From contig CAIJRD010000012.1 in assembly GCA_903822975.1 (NCBI GenBank), forward strand, positions 496,001 through 560,000: a stretch of DNA of 64,000 nt, read 5' to 3'. The notes beneath the pieces were generated by a model. It saw nothing but the letters and a program-made list of their open reading frames with translations. It ran no database searches and was not told where the DNA came from. How positions within the stretch are numbered: position 1 is the first letter of the stretch; every line of letters begins with the position of its first letter. This DNA is from an uncultured Sinobacteraceae bacterium. GTDB taxonomy: Bacteria; Pseudomonadota; Gammaproteobacteria; Nevskiales; Nevskiaceae. The translations under genes and the position numbers were made by a program. Below are positions 16,205 to 24,832 of the stretch, in pieces.

Positions 16205-17142
16205 GGCGCGCTCGGTACCGGCGGTTGCGCACCTGCGGCCGCAGTCGTCGCGGTATGCGAGAGGCTGTAGACATAGGCGGCGACGACGCGGATCTCGTCC
16301 GGCGCGAGGATGGTTTCGTGCGCCGGCATCTGCGCGTGACGACCGAACAGGATGGTCTCGCGTACGCGTTCGCGGCTGCCGCCGAACAGCCAGATGTCAT
16401 CGCTCAAGTTCGGCGCACCGAGCGCCTGATTGCCGTGGCCATCGGCGCCATGACAGGCCGCACAGGTCTGCTGGAATTGCTGCAGACCGGTGCTGCGCTT
16501 GGCCGGCGACAGCTTTGCATCGGACCAGTACGGCACGAAGTCGAGCAACGCCTGCAGCGCATCGGCGGAGAGAATGCCGTTGAACGCCGGCATCTGCGCC
16601 TCGCGACCATGCGTGATGCTCGCGACGATCTGCTCGGGCGCACCGCCGAACAGCCAATCCTGATCGCTCAGATCGGGAAAGCCGAGGGCACCGCGTGCAT
16701 CGGCGCCATGACAACCGGCGCAGTTGCCGATGAACACCGCGCGGCCGAGCGACAAGGCTGCGGGATCGGTCGACAGACTCGCGACATCCTTGCCGGCGAG
16801 CGCGGCAAACGCCGCACGACGCTTGGCGGTGATGCTGTCGAGCGTGGCGTGCATCTGCTGGGTCGAACTCCAGCCGAGTCGGCCCGGCAGATTGCCGAGA
16901 CCGGGATACAGCGCGAGATAGCCGGCCGCGAACAGGATCGTCAGCACAAACAGGTTGAACCACCAGCGCGGCAGCGGATTATTGTTCTCGCGCAGGTCGT
17001 CGTCCCAGACATGATCGCTGCTTTCGCCAACCACGCCGCGCGAATTGGCGAACAACAAGGCGAGGCAACCGACCATCATCAGCACCGTGATGACGATGAT
17101 GAAGTCGCTCCAGAACGCGCTCAGATGTGCCGGTGAGTTCAC
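16201..17142 (-). CDS. ccoP: CcoP, diheme cytochrome c subunit of cbb3 oxidase
   Basis: 313 residues from GTG 17142, which overlaps the ccoQ stop (GTGA) and has AGGGG 8 nt upstream; a GTG three codons earlier has no usable spacing. N-terminal TM segments (about 11-32 and 60-80) with the WDDDLRENNNPLPRWW loop are followed by two cytochrome c domains with CAGCH (141-145) and CAACH (227-231). Axial-methionine candidates lie in EAQMPAF and HAQMPAH. It is the electron entry subunit. Confidence 0.93.
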   Translation of the reverse strand: MNSPAHLSAFWSDFIIVITVLMMVGCLALLFANSRGVVGESSDHVWDDDLRENNNPLPRWWFNLFVLTILFAAGYLALYPGLGNLPGRLGWSSTQQMHATLDSITAKRRAAFAALAGKDVASLSTDPAALSLGRAVFIGNCAGCHGADARGALGFPDLSDQDWLFGGAPEQIVASITHGREAQMPAFNGILSADALQALLDFVPYWSDAKLSPAKRSTGLQQFQQTCAACHGADGHGNQALGAPNLSDDIWLFGGSRERVRETILFGRHAQMPAHETILAPDEIRVVAAYVYSLSHTATTAAAGAQPPVPSAP

Positions 17143-17405
17143 TTGCTGCACCCCTGGCGCCAGTCGGGCAGCACTGACATTGCGTCGTCGATTTCGTCAT
17201 CGACCGAATGGGCACTCATCGCGCCCATGCTTGCTTTTTTGTTCGCCGGTTGCGCGGTTGAGGCTGTGGCTACCGCGAGCGGTTCGTCTTCGAACACCAG
17301 GCGTTCGGCTTCCGCGAAGCGCGCCCGGTTGTGCTTGGTGTAGGCCCACCAGCTCACACCGATGAAGCCCAGCAGGGCTGCAATCGTAAAAATTCCACTG
17401 ATCAT
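17139..17405 (-). CDS. ccoQ: CcoQ, small cbb3 subunit
   Basis: 88 residues: one TM helix (about 5-23) and a WWAYTKHNRARFAEAERLVFEDE region typical of CcoQ, with a longer Ala/Ser-rich tail than usual (CcoQ is often 50-65 residues). ATG 17405 overlaps the ccoO stop. It stabilises the NOP complex. Confidence 0.88.
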   Translation of the reverse strand: MISGIFTIAALLGFIGVSWWAYTKHNRARFAEAERLVFEDEPLAVATASTAQPANKKASMGAMSAHSVDDEIDDAMSVLPDWRQGCSK

Positions 17406-18061
17406 GGCGCGCCTCCCGGCGGCAAGGGCTTGGACGTTGCGTCGGACGCATCGGCGACCGGGTCGGGCTGCGGCACGCGCAGCGATTGCAGGAACGCGAT
17501 CAAGGCGTCCATCTTGGTTTTGCCGGCGACTTCCTTATCGGCGGCGGCGATCGATTCTTCAGTGAACGGAACACCTACACGCTTCAGCGCGCGCATCATC
17601 GACGGCACTTCGCCCGGTTCGAAATGATCGGCAGCCAGCCAGGGATAGCCCGGCATGTTCGACTCGGGCACGACATCGCGCGGGTTGTTCAGATGGATGC
17701 GATGCCATTCGTCGCTGTAGTGACCGCCGACGCGCGCGAGGTCCGGCCCGGTGCGCTTCGAGCCCCACTGGAACGGATGATCGTAGACCGACTCACCGGC
17801 CTGCGAGGCCGGACCGTAGCGCAGCACTTCCTCGCCGAGCGAGCGGATCATCTGCGAGTGACAGCCGTAGCAGCCTTCGCGGACAAAAACATCGCGACCG
17901 GCGACTTCCAGCGGCGTGCGCATCTTCAAACCCGGCGCCGGCGTGTTCGCGCTGCTGTCGTTCATCAGCGGCAGAATTTCCACCAGACCACCGAAGCTGA
18001 TCGCAACCACGGTCAACACCGCCAGCAGCATCACATTCTTTTCGATGACTTCGTGTTTCAT
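17402..18061 (-). CDS. ccoO: CcoO, monoheme cytochrome c subunit of cbb3 oxidase
   Basis: 219 residues from ATG 18061, overlapping the ccoN stop (ATGA). An N-terminal TM anchor (about 10-31) precedes [23 protein letters not shown], with heme c bound by Cys64-x-x-Cys67-His68. The downstream [44 protein letters not shown] block is the family signature and supplies the methionine ligand. Confidence 0.95.
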   Translation of the reverse strand: MKHEVIEKNVMLLAVLTVVAISFGGLVEILPLMNDSSANTPAPGLKMRTPLEVAGRDVFVREGCYGCHSQMIRSLGEEVLRYGPASQAGESVYDHPFQWGSKRTGPDLARVGGHYSDEWHRIHLNNPRDVVPESNMPGYPWLAADHFEPGEVPSMMRALKRVGVPFTEESIAAADKEVAGKTKMDALIAFLQSLRVPQPDPVADASDATSKPLPPGGAP

Positions 18062-19485
18062 GCGTGCGCTCCCACCGGCAGCGCGGCAGGCGTGGTGCGC
18101 GGCACCAGCGTGCGCCACACGTTCCAGGCCATCACCAACATGCCGCTGAAGAACATCAGGCCGCCGAGCAGCCGCACCGCGTAGAACGGATAGGTCGCCT
18201 TCAGCGATTCGATGAAGCTGTAGGTCAAGGTGCCGTCGGCTTCGGTCGCGCGCCACATCAAGCCCTGCATCAGGCCCGCACTCCACATCGCGGTGATGTA
18301 CAGCACGGTGCCCACCGTCGACATCCAGAAATGCAGGTTGATCGCCTTGATGCTGTACATCTGCGGCAGACCGAAGGCGCGTGGGATCAAGGCGTACATC
18401 GAGCCGATCGAGATCATCGCGACCCAGCCGAGCGCGCCGGAATGAACGTGGCCGATGCCCCAGTCGGTGTAGTGCGACAGCGCGTTGACCGTCTTGATCG
18501 ACATCATCGGACCTTCGAAGGTCGACATGCCGTAGAACGACAGCGAGACGATCAGGAACTTCAGGATCGGATCTTCGCGCAGCTTATGCCAGGCCCCGCT
18601 GAGCGTCATGATGCCGTTGATCATGCCGCCCCAGCTCGGCGCCAGCAGAATCAGCGAGAACACCATGCCGAGCGACTGCACCCAATCCGGTAGCGCGGTG
18701 TAATGCAGATGATGCGGGCCGGCCCACATGTAGACCGCGATCAAGGCCCAGAAATGCACGATCGACAAGCGATAGGAATAGATCGGACGTCCGACCTGCT
18801 TCGGCACGAAGTAATACATCATGCCGAGGAAACCGGCGGTGAGAAAAAAGCCGACCGCGTTGTGGCCGTACCACCATTGCACCATCGCATCGGTGGCACC
18901 GCTGTAGGCGCTATACGATTTCCACAGGCTCACCGGAATTGCCGCGCTGTTGACGATGTGCAGCAGCGCCACCGCGAGGATGAACGCCCCGAAGAACCAG
19001 TTGGCAACGTAGATATGTGCAACGGTGCGCTTGGCGATGGTGCCGAAGAAGACCACCGCAAACGCGACCCAGACGATCGCGATGAGTATGTCGATCGGCC
19101 ATTCGAGCTCGGCGTATTCCTTGCCCTGCGTGATACCCAGCGGCAAGGTGATCGCAGCAGCAACGATCACCAGCATCCAGCCCCAGAAGGTGAACGCGGC
19201 CAGCTTCGGTAGAAACAGCGCCGCGCGACAGGTGCGTTGCACGCACCAGTAACTGCTCGCGAACAGCGCACTGCCGCCAAAGGCGAAGATCACCGCATTG
19301 GTATGCAGCGGGCGCAGGCGGCTATACGTCAGCCAGGGAATATCCATGTTGAGCTGCGGCCACAGCAGCTCGGCGGCGAGCCACACGCCGACCAGCATGC
19401 CGACGATTCCCCAGACTACCGTCATCACCGCGAACTTGCGGATCACGGCGTCCTCGTAACGAACTGCGCTTGTCGCGGCTTGCAT
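18058..19485 (-). CDS. ccoN: CcoN, catalytic heme-copper subunit of cbb3 oxidase
   Basis: 475 residues, the usual length, from the second of two adjacent ATGs (19485), with GGGGGA 5 nt upstream. Twelve TM helices are expected. Family blocks are clear: [23 protein letters not shown] (low-spin heme histidine), [27 protein letters not shown], the [38 protein letters not shown] region, and [20 protein letters not shown]. It reduces O2 at the heme b3-CuB site with very high affinity. An FNR-type site centred 60 bp upstream of the start fits a class II promoter. Confidence 0.96.
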   Translation of the reverse strand: MQAATSAVRYEDAVIRKFAVMTVVWGIVGMLVGVWLAAELLWPQLNMDIPWLTYSRLRPLHTNAVIFAFGGSALFASSYWCVQRTCRAALFLPKLAAFTFWGWMLVIVAAAITLPLGITQGKEYAELEWPIDILIAIVWVAFAVVFFGTIAKRTVAHIYVANWFFGAFILAVALLHIVNSAAIPVSLWKSYSAYSGATDAMVQWWYGHNAVGFFLTAGFLGMMYYFVPKQVGRPIYSYRLSIVHFWALIAVYMWAGPHHLHYTALPDWVQSLGMVFSLILLAPSWGGMINGIMTLSGAWHKLREDPILKFLIVSLSFYGMSTFEGPMMSIKTVNALSHYTDWGIGHVHSGALGWVAMISIGSMYALIPRAFGLPQMYSIKAINLHFWMSTVGTVLYITAMWSAGLMQGLMWRATEADGTLTYSFIESLKATYPFYAVRLLGGLMFFSGMLVMAWNVWRTLVPRTTPAALPVGAHA

Positions 19486-19538
19486 CATCTTCCCCCGATC
19501 GAATGCGTGCAGCATCGGTGAGAGAGGCCATCAGCTCA

Positions 19539-19552
19539 TTGATCCAGATCAT
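19539..19552. promoter_or_regulatory. FNR/ANR-type operator of the cco operon
   Basis: TTGAT-CCAG-ATCAT, centred 60 bp before the ccoN start. cbb3 operons are classical FNR/ANR/FixK targets, which makes this the best supported of the ten sites. Confidence 0.8.
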
Positions 19553-19578
19553 GCGAATGGCCCAGACCGACTTACGGC

Positions 19579-20700
19579 TCAGCTCGAAGGCGTCAGCGGT
19601 ATTGACGTCGGTTTGCCGTCGAAGTCGGTCCAGCATCCGTGCTCGAAGTCGTACAGCTTGCAGCGCCGCGCGGTGTCGGAATACTGACGCCACGAAAACG
19701 CTTGTCGAACGATATGTCCCGGCATGCGCGCTTCGAGAATCGCCTGCGCACGCTTGAGTCGATACAGCGGAATGCACATGTCGACATGGTGCGCGGTGTG
19801 CTCGAGGATGTGATGCAGCAGCGCGTCGAAATCAATGCCGAAATGCGGCTTGAAAACCATGTGCACGGTGGTCGACACGAACGGCTGTGCCGCCGACCAT
19901 GCCGGCTTGTCGGCATACCAGGCGATACGCGGATGCGTGTGATGCACGTACACGACCCAGCCGATCAGGCCGTTCCACAGCAGCAGCGGCAGCGCAAAGC
20001 CGCTCAGCAGCAATAGGCCCGCCGATTGCCCGGTTGTGCTCGCGGCGAGCACCAGAAGCGCGATCCAGGCGGCGGCGGCCAGCGTCACCAGAACGCCGTC
20101 GGCAATGAATACTCGGCGCCGCGTCGGCATCTGAGTGCGATTGGGGAAGTACATCTTCTTCCACCAGATCTCGTTGAAGTAGTACAGCCAGGGCGCCCAG
20201 CCGCTGCGGTAGACCCGCTCCAGCCAGCGCCGACGCGGCGACAGCGCGCGATACGCCGCCAGCGTGCGCGGCGCCCAGACCATGTCGAAGTCCTTCAGAT
20301 TGGTGTAGCCGTGATGCACGACGTTATGGCCGATCTCCCACAGGCTATACGGCGTGAGTGAGGCGAGGAACACGATGCGTCCGATCACGCGATTGAGTCC
20401 GCGATGCTCGGTCAGACTCTGGTGGCAGGCGTCGTGACCGAGAATGAACAGACGCGCGATAACCACGCCCTCGGCAACACCGCACAGCAGCTTCAGCAAC
20501 GGTGCGCGCAGCCAGATCGTGCCGGCCAGCAATGCGGCGAACAGCACCAGATCGAATGCGACCAGCGCGAGCGCGAGCATGGTGTTGCGCGTCGACACCG
20601 GTTTGAGCCAGGTGCGGATCAGCTTTCGATGTGGAATCGCAGTGGCAGGCGGCGCGGACTCGCGCGTGATGGCAGGCGCAGTGAGGACTTCGACGGACAT
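19579..20700 (-). CDS. Membrane fatty-acid desaturase
   Basis: 373 residues from Met 20700; an in-frame GTG at 20805 would add 35 residues, and neither has a clear ribosome site. The histidine boxes of the membrane desaturase/hydroxylase fold are present: HDACH (89-93), HNVVHH (125-130) and LEHTAHHVD in the C-terminal part. Two pairs of TM helices lie between them. The enzyme inserts double bonds into acyl chains using O2 and a diiron centre. Its location between FNR-type sites suggests lipid adaptation to low oxygen. An FNR-type site lies 81 bp from the GTG and 186 bp from the ATG, which favours the GTG slightly. Confidence 0.85.
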   Translation of the reverse strand: MSVEVLTAPAITRESAPPATAIPHRKLIRTWLKPVSTRNTMLALALVAFDLVLFAALLAGTIWLRAPLLKLLCGVAEGVVIARLFILGHDACHQSLTEHRGLNRVIGRIVFLASLTPYSLWEIGHNVVHHGYTNLKDFDMVWAPRTLAAYRALSPRRRWLERVYRSGWAPWLYYFNEIWWKKMYFPNRTQMPTRRRVFIADGVLVTLAAAAWIALLVLAASTTGQSAGLLLLSGFALPLLLWNGLIGWVVYVHHTHPRIAWYADKPAWSAAQPFVSTTVHMVFKPHFGIDFDALLHHILEHTAHHVDMCIPLYRLKRAQAILEARMPGHIVRQAFSWRQYSDTARRCKLYDFEHGCWTDFDGKPTSIPLTPSS

Positions 20701-20879
20701 GGGCGTTGGAACTCGGTTTCCGAGGGTTAGACGGTTCTTGTGCAGGCGTTGTGCAGTGAGCCAGCGGATGGGCTTTCGCACGCTGCTCGGCAATTTCAAT
20801 GGCACAGTGCCAAGCGGCAGGTGAGAGACCGGGCTGGCGGTCCAAGCGCGATGCTGTCATTAGCCGATGGGCTTGCGAC

Positions 20880-20893
20880 TTGATATGGATCAA
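20880..20893. promoter_or_regulatory. FNR/ANR-type operator upstream of desaturase
   Basis: TTGAT-ATGG-ATCAA, a perfect dyad. It lies 34 bp from a second box (20914-20927), so the divergent pair has one box per gene. Confidence 0.75.
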
Positions 20894-20913
20894 GCTGCGG
20901 CCGAATGCGGGGT

Positions 20914-20927
20914 TTGACTTGGATCAT
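20914..20927. promoter_or_regulatory. FNR/ANR-type operator upstream of PAS protein
   Basis: TTGAC-TTGG-ATCAT, about 117 bp before the ATG at 21038. Confidence 0.6.
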
Positions 20928-21037
20928 GGTGCGCGGCACCGCGACACGCGATGCTCACTGCCACGATTTGCCAGCTGCGCGCTCGTCATCCCGGCGATTC
21001 GCTGCGCGGGGTCGAGATTGCTGCAGGAGCCACTGCT

Positions 21038-22660
21038 ATGAATTCGTCCGTCTTCCTGGTCGACGTCCGCGCACAGACTTTCACGCCGGCGAATCCGACT
21101 GCGCGCGCCTTGAGCGCCACCTGGGCCACGGCTGAGCAAGGCTGGCCCTTGACGCAACTGCTGCCGAGTGATGCGGCCGCCAGCTGCGACGGCGCTGCAC
21201 GCTGGCTGCGTCTGCCGGATGGCTCGCGCCTGTGGACCCGGATTTCACAAACGCCGCTGCCGGAAGATTCGGGGCGAGCCTTGCTGATGCTGAATCCAGC
21301 CGGGCTCGCCGAACTCGATGCGCAGTTGCTGCCGCAAGCGACCGTGCATCTGGACGCGTTTCGCAGTGGCACCGCCACGCAATTGCAAACGCTCGGCGGT
21401 CTTTGCGAAACCCTGCAGTCGACGCTGGACTTGGCACTCGCACGCGTGTTGCAGATCGATGGAACGGCATGGGTCGAATGCGTAGCACGCGGCGATGCCG
21501 CAGTTGCCGCGATGGCACGACAGGCTCCTGTGGCAGGCGAGGAAACCGTCAGCGCCCTCGGCGCCGGCGTAGTTCGGCAACGTCTGCGCGATCTCGGCGT
21601 GCAGTCCACCTGGCGTTGTGAACTCAAAGGCAGCGATCAATCGTACGTGCTGGAGTTGCTGGCCTACGGCGCTGCAGATTTCAGCAGCGCGCCCATGCCG
21701 GCGTTTCTTGCGCAACGGATGCCCTGGCTCGCGCAGCAACTCGAAGCCGCCGCCGGCCAACAGCAGAATCAGCTGCTCGCCTCAGGATTACAGGGTGCTG
21801 CCAGTGCGGCGTTCATCACCGACGCGCAGGGTCATTTCGTCTGGGTCAATCCGGCCTTCTGCAAGCGCTATGGTTACGCACCCGAAGATGTGATCGGCCG
21901 TACGCCGAGTCTGCTGCAATCCGGCAAGCACGGCGCGCTGTACTACGAGCGCTTGTGGAGTGCACTGAATGCCGGGCGCCCCTGGGCCGGCGAGACCTGC
22001 GATCGCACGGCGGACGGACAGTTCGTCACCGTGCGACAGGTGATCTCGCCGATCCGCCAGCGTGGACGCATCAGTCATTTCCTGTCGATCCACGCCGATA
22101 TCAGCGCCGATACGCAACTGGCGCAGATTGCCGACCTGCAACGCGGAACCGACGTATTGACCGGCGTACTGACGCAAGCCGCGCTGGTTGAACACTGCCG
22201 CGAACTGCTCAACGGCGCGACGCATTCGCGGCGCACACCGGCGCTGATGTTGATGGTGATACAGACCGCAGCCGGCACGGCGCCGACGATGGATGCCGAA
22301 TCGCTGGCGTTCTCGCGCGCAGTCCTCGGCGAGCGCATCCGCAGCGTTGTCGGCGACGACATCGCCGTGGGCACGCTCAGCGGTTTCGACTTCGCGTTCT
22401 TGTTGCCGCATCCGGGCGTACTCGATCTTCGGCTGCAGCAGCAGCTGCAAGATCTTCTGAGTGCGCCGCTGCCGCTGCTGGGCGAAACGCTGCAATTGCA
22501 GTGTCGCTTTGCCTGCGCGCAGTTCCCGCACGATGGCGGCGACTTCGATGCGCTTCGTCGTAGTGCCGAGGCGCAGCTGCTGGAAGAAGGCGGCCCGGCG
22601 CATGCGGTGATCGTGCGGCCGGCGCTCGCAGTGAGCGAATCACTACCGCCGCCACGCTGA
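21038..22660 (+). CDS. PAS protein with degenerate GGDEF domain
   Basis: 540 residues from Met 21038, with AGGAG about 10 nt upstream. The N-terminal 240 residues match no family I recognise. A PAS domain follows (about 250-365; GAASAAFITDAQGHFVWVNPAFCKRYGYAPEDVIGRTPSLLQSGKH), then a GGDEF fold opening with DVLTGVLTQAAL. The catalytic signature is replaced by Ser448-Gly-Phe-Asp-Phe, and the LDxDxFK metal strand is lost (LMVIQTAAG). It should not make cyclic di-GMP and is more likely a sensor or scaffold, perhaps binding GTP. It lies behind an FNR-type site, divergent from the desaturase. Confidence 0.8.
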   Translation: MNSSVFLVDVRAQTFTPANPTARALSATWATAEQGWPLTQLLPSDAAASCDGAARWLRLPDGSRLWTRISQTPLPEDSGRALLMLNPAGLAELDAQLLPQATVHLDAFRSGTATQLQTLGGLCETLQSTLDLALARVLQIDGTAWVECVARGDAAVAAMARQAPVAGEETVSALGAGVVRQRLRDLGVQSTWRCELKGSDQSYVLELLAYGAADFSSAPMPAFLAQRMPWLAQQLEAAAGQQQNQLLASGLQGAASAAFITDAQGHFVWVNPAFCKRYGYAPEDVIGRTPSLLQSGKHGALYYERLWSALNAGRPWAGETCDRTADGQFVTVRQVISPIRQRGRISHFLSIHADISADTQLAQIADLQRGTDVLTGVLTQAALVEHCRELLNGATHSRRTPALMLMVIQTAAGTAPTMDAESLAFSRAVLGERIRSVVGDDIAVGTLSGFDFAFLLPHPGVLDLRLQQQLQDLLSAPLPLLGETLQLQCRFACAQFPHDGGDFDALRRSAEAQLLEEGGPAHAVIVRPALAVSESLPPPR

Positions 22661-22791
22661 GTTCAATCGACGTTGGAGGTGCGGCGCATCGGAAGGATGC
22701 CGCTGCGCCAACGCGTTTTCCGCACATCAGTCGGCGGCCATCGACAGGGCGCAGACAGGTCGAATAAAGCGCTTCGACACGACACGCCTAT

Positions 22792-22911
22792 CACTTACGC
22801 GCTCACTTGCGCGCTCACCTACGCGCTCACCTACGCACTCGCCCGCGCGCTCAGCCACGGAATCGGCCACGGAATCGGCCACAGAATCAGCCACGGGCTC
22901 ATTCACACACG
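22792..22911. repeat. 12-bp degenerate tandem repeat, about 10 copies
   Basis: Units such as CACCTACGCGCT shift gradually to CGGCCACGGAAT. The period of 12 is kept throughout, so both strands have open frames with four-residue repeats. It is intergenic. Confidence 0.85.
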
Positions 22912-22953
22912 CTACCGACGCGCTGCCAACGCGCCACCCGACACTCGGGCAAT

Positions 22954-22980
22954 CCCGTGTCGGCCCTTTGCCGACACGGG
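22954..22980 (-). terminator. Hairpin after ompW (terminator-like, no T run)
   Basis: CCCGTGTCGGC-CCTTT-GCCGACACGGG, a perfect 11-bp stem 9 nt after the ompW stop. No T tract follows on either strand, so it may stabilise the mRNA end rather than terminate alone. Confidence 0.5.
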
Positions 22981-22988
22981 AACTACGC

Positions 22989-23609
22989 TCAGAAACGATA
23001 GCCGACGTTGAGGCTGTACACGAAGGGATTGATCTTGACCGTACCGAGTGCCGCACCATTGATACTGGCATCCGGCTCGATCTGGATGTAGCGCACGTCG
23101 GCGCCGACCAGCCAGCGTGACGTCAGATTGGCATCCACGCCGACCTGTGCCGCAACGCCCCAGGTATTCGACAACTGCAGGTGTGCGCCGTTGGCGACGT
23201 GCTCGCTGAAGAAGAAGGTGCGGTTGACGCCGACACCGACGTAGGGATCGATGCGCGCCCAGGCGCCTTCGAACTGCAGCGGATGCAGCTGCACGCTCAA
23301 GGTCGGCGGCAGATGCTTGGTCGATGCGATATCGCTTCCGTCGATCTTGATGTGCTGCACATACGGTATGACGCCGAGCAGATCGAACGAAACGTAGCGA
23401 CACAGCCGGTAATCGACATTGAAGCTCATGCCGAGCTTGCTCATCACATCGACGTTGCCGCCGCCGAGCGTTCCGTTGTCCTGCTTCGGTGCAATGTCGG
23501 TTCCGCCAATACGAACCGTCCATGGTGTCGGCATGTTGCCCATCATGTGCGCCTGCGCAGCACCCGTTGCCATCAGTGCCAGCACGCATACCGCCCCTTT
23601 GATGCTCAT
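22989..23609 (-). CDS. ompW: OmpW family outer-membrane protein
   Basis: 206 residues from Met 23609, with GGAG 8 nt upstream. A signal peptide (about 1-21, ending ATGAAQA) is followed by an eight-strand beta-barrel with the family features WTVRIGGTDIAPK, LPPTLSVQLHP, IDPYVGVGVNRTFFF, RWLVGADVRYIQI, and a C-terminal NVGYRF with terminal Phe for BAM recognition. OmpW forms small hydrophobic channels and is FNR-regulated in enterobacteria. An FNR-type site is centred 66 bp upstream. Confidence 0.92.
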   Translation of the reverse strand: MSIKGAVCVLALMATGAAQAHMMGNMPTPWTVRIGGTDIAPKQDNGTLGGGNVDVMSKLGMSFNVDYRLCRYVSFDLLGVIPYVQHIKIDGSDIASTKHLPPTLSVQLHPLQFEGAWARIDPYVGVGVNRTFFFSEHVANGAHLQLSNTWGVAAQVGVDANLTSRWLVGADVRYIQIEPDASINGAALGTVKINPFVYSLNVGYRF

Positions 23610-23668
23610 CGCTACTCTCCTGGTTGTTGGATACCAGGACATGGTCGATGTTAACTCTGCCGTCTGCG

Positions 23669-23682
23669 ATGATCCTGATCAT
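23669..23682. promoter_or_regulatory. FNR/ANR-type operator upstream of ompW
   Basis: ATGAT-CCTG-ATCAT, symmetric with one change per half-site, centred 66 bp before the ompW start. Confidence 0.6.
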
Positions 23683-23763
23683 TGCCTAGGGGCAATAGCG
23701 TTTATTCCAGATCGACGCTTTTCCATCGTCCGCGTGCTGGGACGCCATCACGTTTTTTGCGCA

Positions 23764-24681
23764 TTACGCGTTCCGCTGCGGAACGACCATCACATTGCAG
23801 GGCGCGTACGACAGAATCCGCTCGGCGGTGCTGCCAACGAACAGGCGCTCCACGCGTGTGCCCTGCGAAGCGCCGACGACGATGATGTCGTTCGCACGCT
23901 CGATTGCCAGACCGGCAATCGTCAGCGCGGGATTTCCGAGCAGGAAATGACGACGCTCCGCCGGCACGCCATGCGCATCTGCAAGTGCGGTGAAGGCCGC
24001 CTCGCTTGCATCGTAAAGCTGCTGGTACAACGCGCCGTCGACCATCGGCAGAGTCGACGAAGCGGTCAATGCCAGTTGAGGTGCTGCATCGAAGGCAGTC
24101 GCCAGATGCAGCTCGATGTCGCATTGCAGGGCCAGCGCCAAGGCGGTGCGGATGATCGTATCGTTATGCGCTTGCACATCCGGCAAAGCCAGCCCGGTGT
24201 CGACGGCGACGATGACGCGGCGTGGCACCGGATGCACGCTGCCGTTGACCAGAATCAGCGGCACCGGCGTGCGGTGCATCAGCTGCCAGTCGAGCGGCGA
24301 AAAGAGCAAGCGCCGCACCAGCGGATCGGCGTGCGCCGCCTTGATGACGAGATCGGCACCGGATTCCTTCACGTGCATCAGGATCTCGTCGCGCGGATGC
24401 GGTTCCCAATTGACCTCGTAGGTGACGTCGATACCGCGACTGCGCAGCACGCTGGCTTCCTGTGCAAGCCACTCGCGATGCTGCCGCAGGTAGGCGTCGC
24501 GCGCGAGTGCCATCGCCGACGCATCGACGCGCTGCATCGATGCGATCAATTGATTGAAGTCGAACGCGACGATGTGCAGCGCCGCACCGGTTTTTTGTGC
24601 GAGCCAGGCCGCGGCTTCGTAGTCGGCGCTGCGGCGCAGTTCGGCGTCGGCAATCAGCAGGATTCTGCGAGTTTGGTGCAT
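23764..24681 (-). CDS. Second tandem universal stress protein (UspE-like)
   Basis: 305 residues from Met 24681; the ribosome site is weak. Two UspA domains (about 4-140 and 155-303) are present; the second carries IIVVGASQGTRVERLFVGSTAERIL, the G-x2-G-x9-GS ATP-binding pattern in nearly full form. It is a paralogue of the protein at 6582-7571 (shared KxxHADPLVRRLLFSPLDWQL-like segment in the first domain), yet clearly diverged. An FNR-type site is centred 66 bp upstream. Confidence 0.88.
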   Translation of the reverse strand: MHQTRRILLIADAELRRSADYEAAAWLAQKTGAALHIVAFDFNQLIASMQRVDASAMALARDAYLRQHREWLAQEASVLRSRGIDVTYEVNWEPHPRDEILMHVKESGADLVIKAAHADPLVRRLLFSPLDWQLMHRTPVPLILVNGSVHPVPRRVIVAVDTGLALPDVQAHNDTIIRTALALALQCDIELHLATAFDAAPQLALTASSTLPMVDGALYQQLYDASEAAFTALADAHGVPAERRHFLLGNPALTIAGLAIERANDIIVVGASQGTRVERLFVGSTAERILSYAPCNVMVVPQRNA

Positions 24682-24740
24682 GGTCGTGAGACTCGAAACG
24701 AAGCGGGCTTCGAGCCTGCGCATCGGAGAGTCGAACCGCC

Positions 24741-24754
24741 ATGACCTGGATCAA
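24741..24754. promoter_or_regulatory. FNR/ANR-type operator between Usp and cytochrome c genes
   Basis: ATGAC-CTGG-ATCAA, centred 66 bp before the Usp start and about 85 bp before the first possible start of the cytochrome gene on the other strand. Confidence 0.6.
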
Positions 24755-24832
24755 GCCGATCGTGTGCGTCGCACGATAGAGTCCACAGGCAGCCGACGTC
24801 TGCCACGTCGCGGACCGTGGGATTGAACGACG

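Larger units (their letters stand above)
22661..22988. other. Gap with minisatellite and hairpin
   Basis: 328 bp between the convergent PAS and ompW genes. It contains a 12-bp tandem repeat (22792-22911) and an 11-bp perfect hairpin (22954-22980). No gene is seen. Confidence 0.6.

Noticed and set aside
14532-16583. A 683-codon plus-strand frame
   Set aside because: It is antisense to ccoG, the 90-residue gene and ccoP, which have clear motifs and overlapping start-stop junctions. The frame product is histidine- and arginine-rich without a domain.
22792-22911. Repeat array considered as CRISPR
   Set aside because: Units are 12 bp, contiguous and degenerate, with no spacers and no cas genes. 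The same holds for the other tandem repeats.
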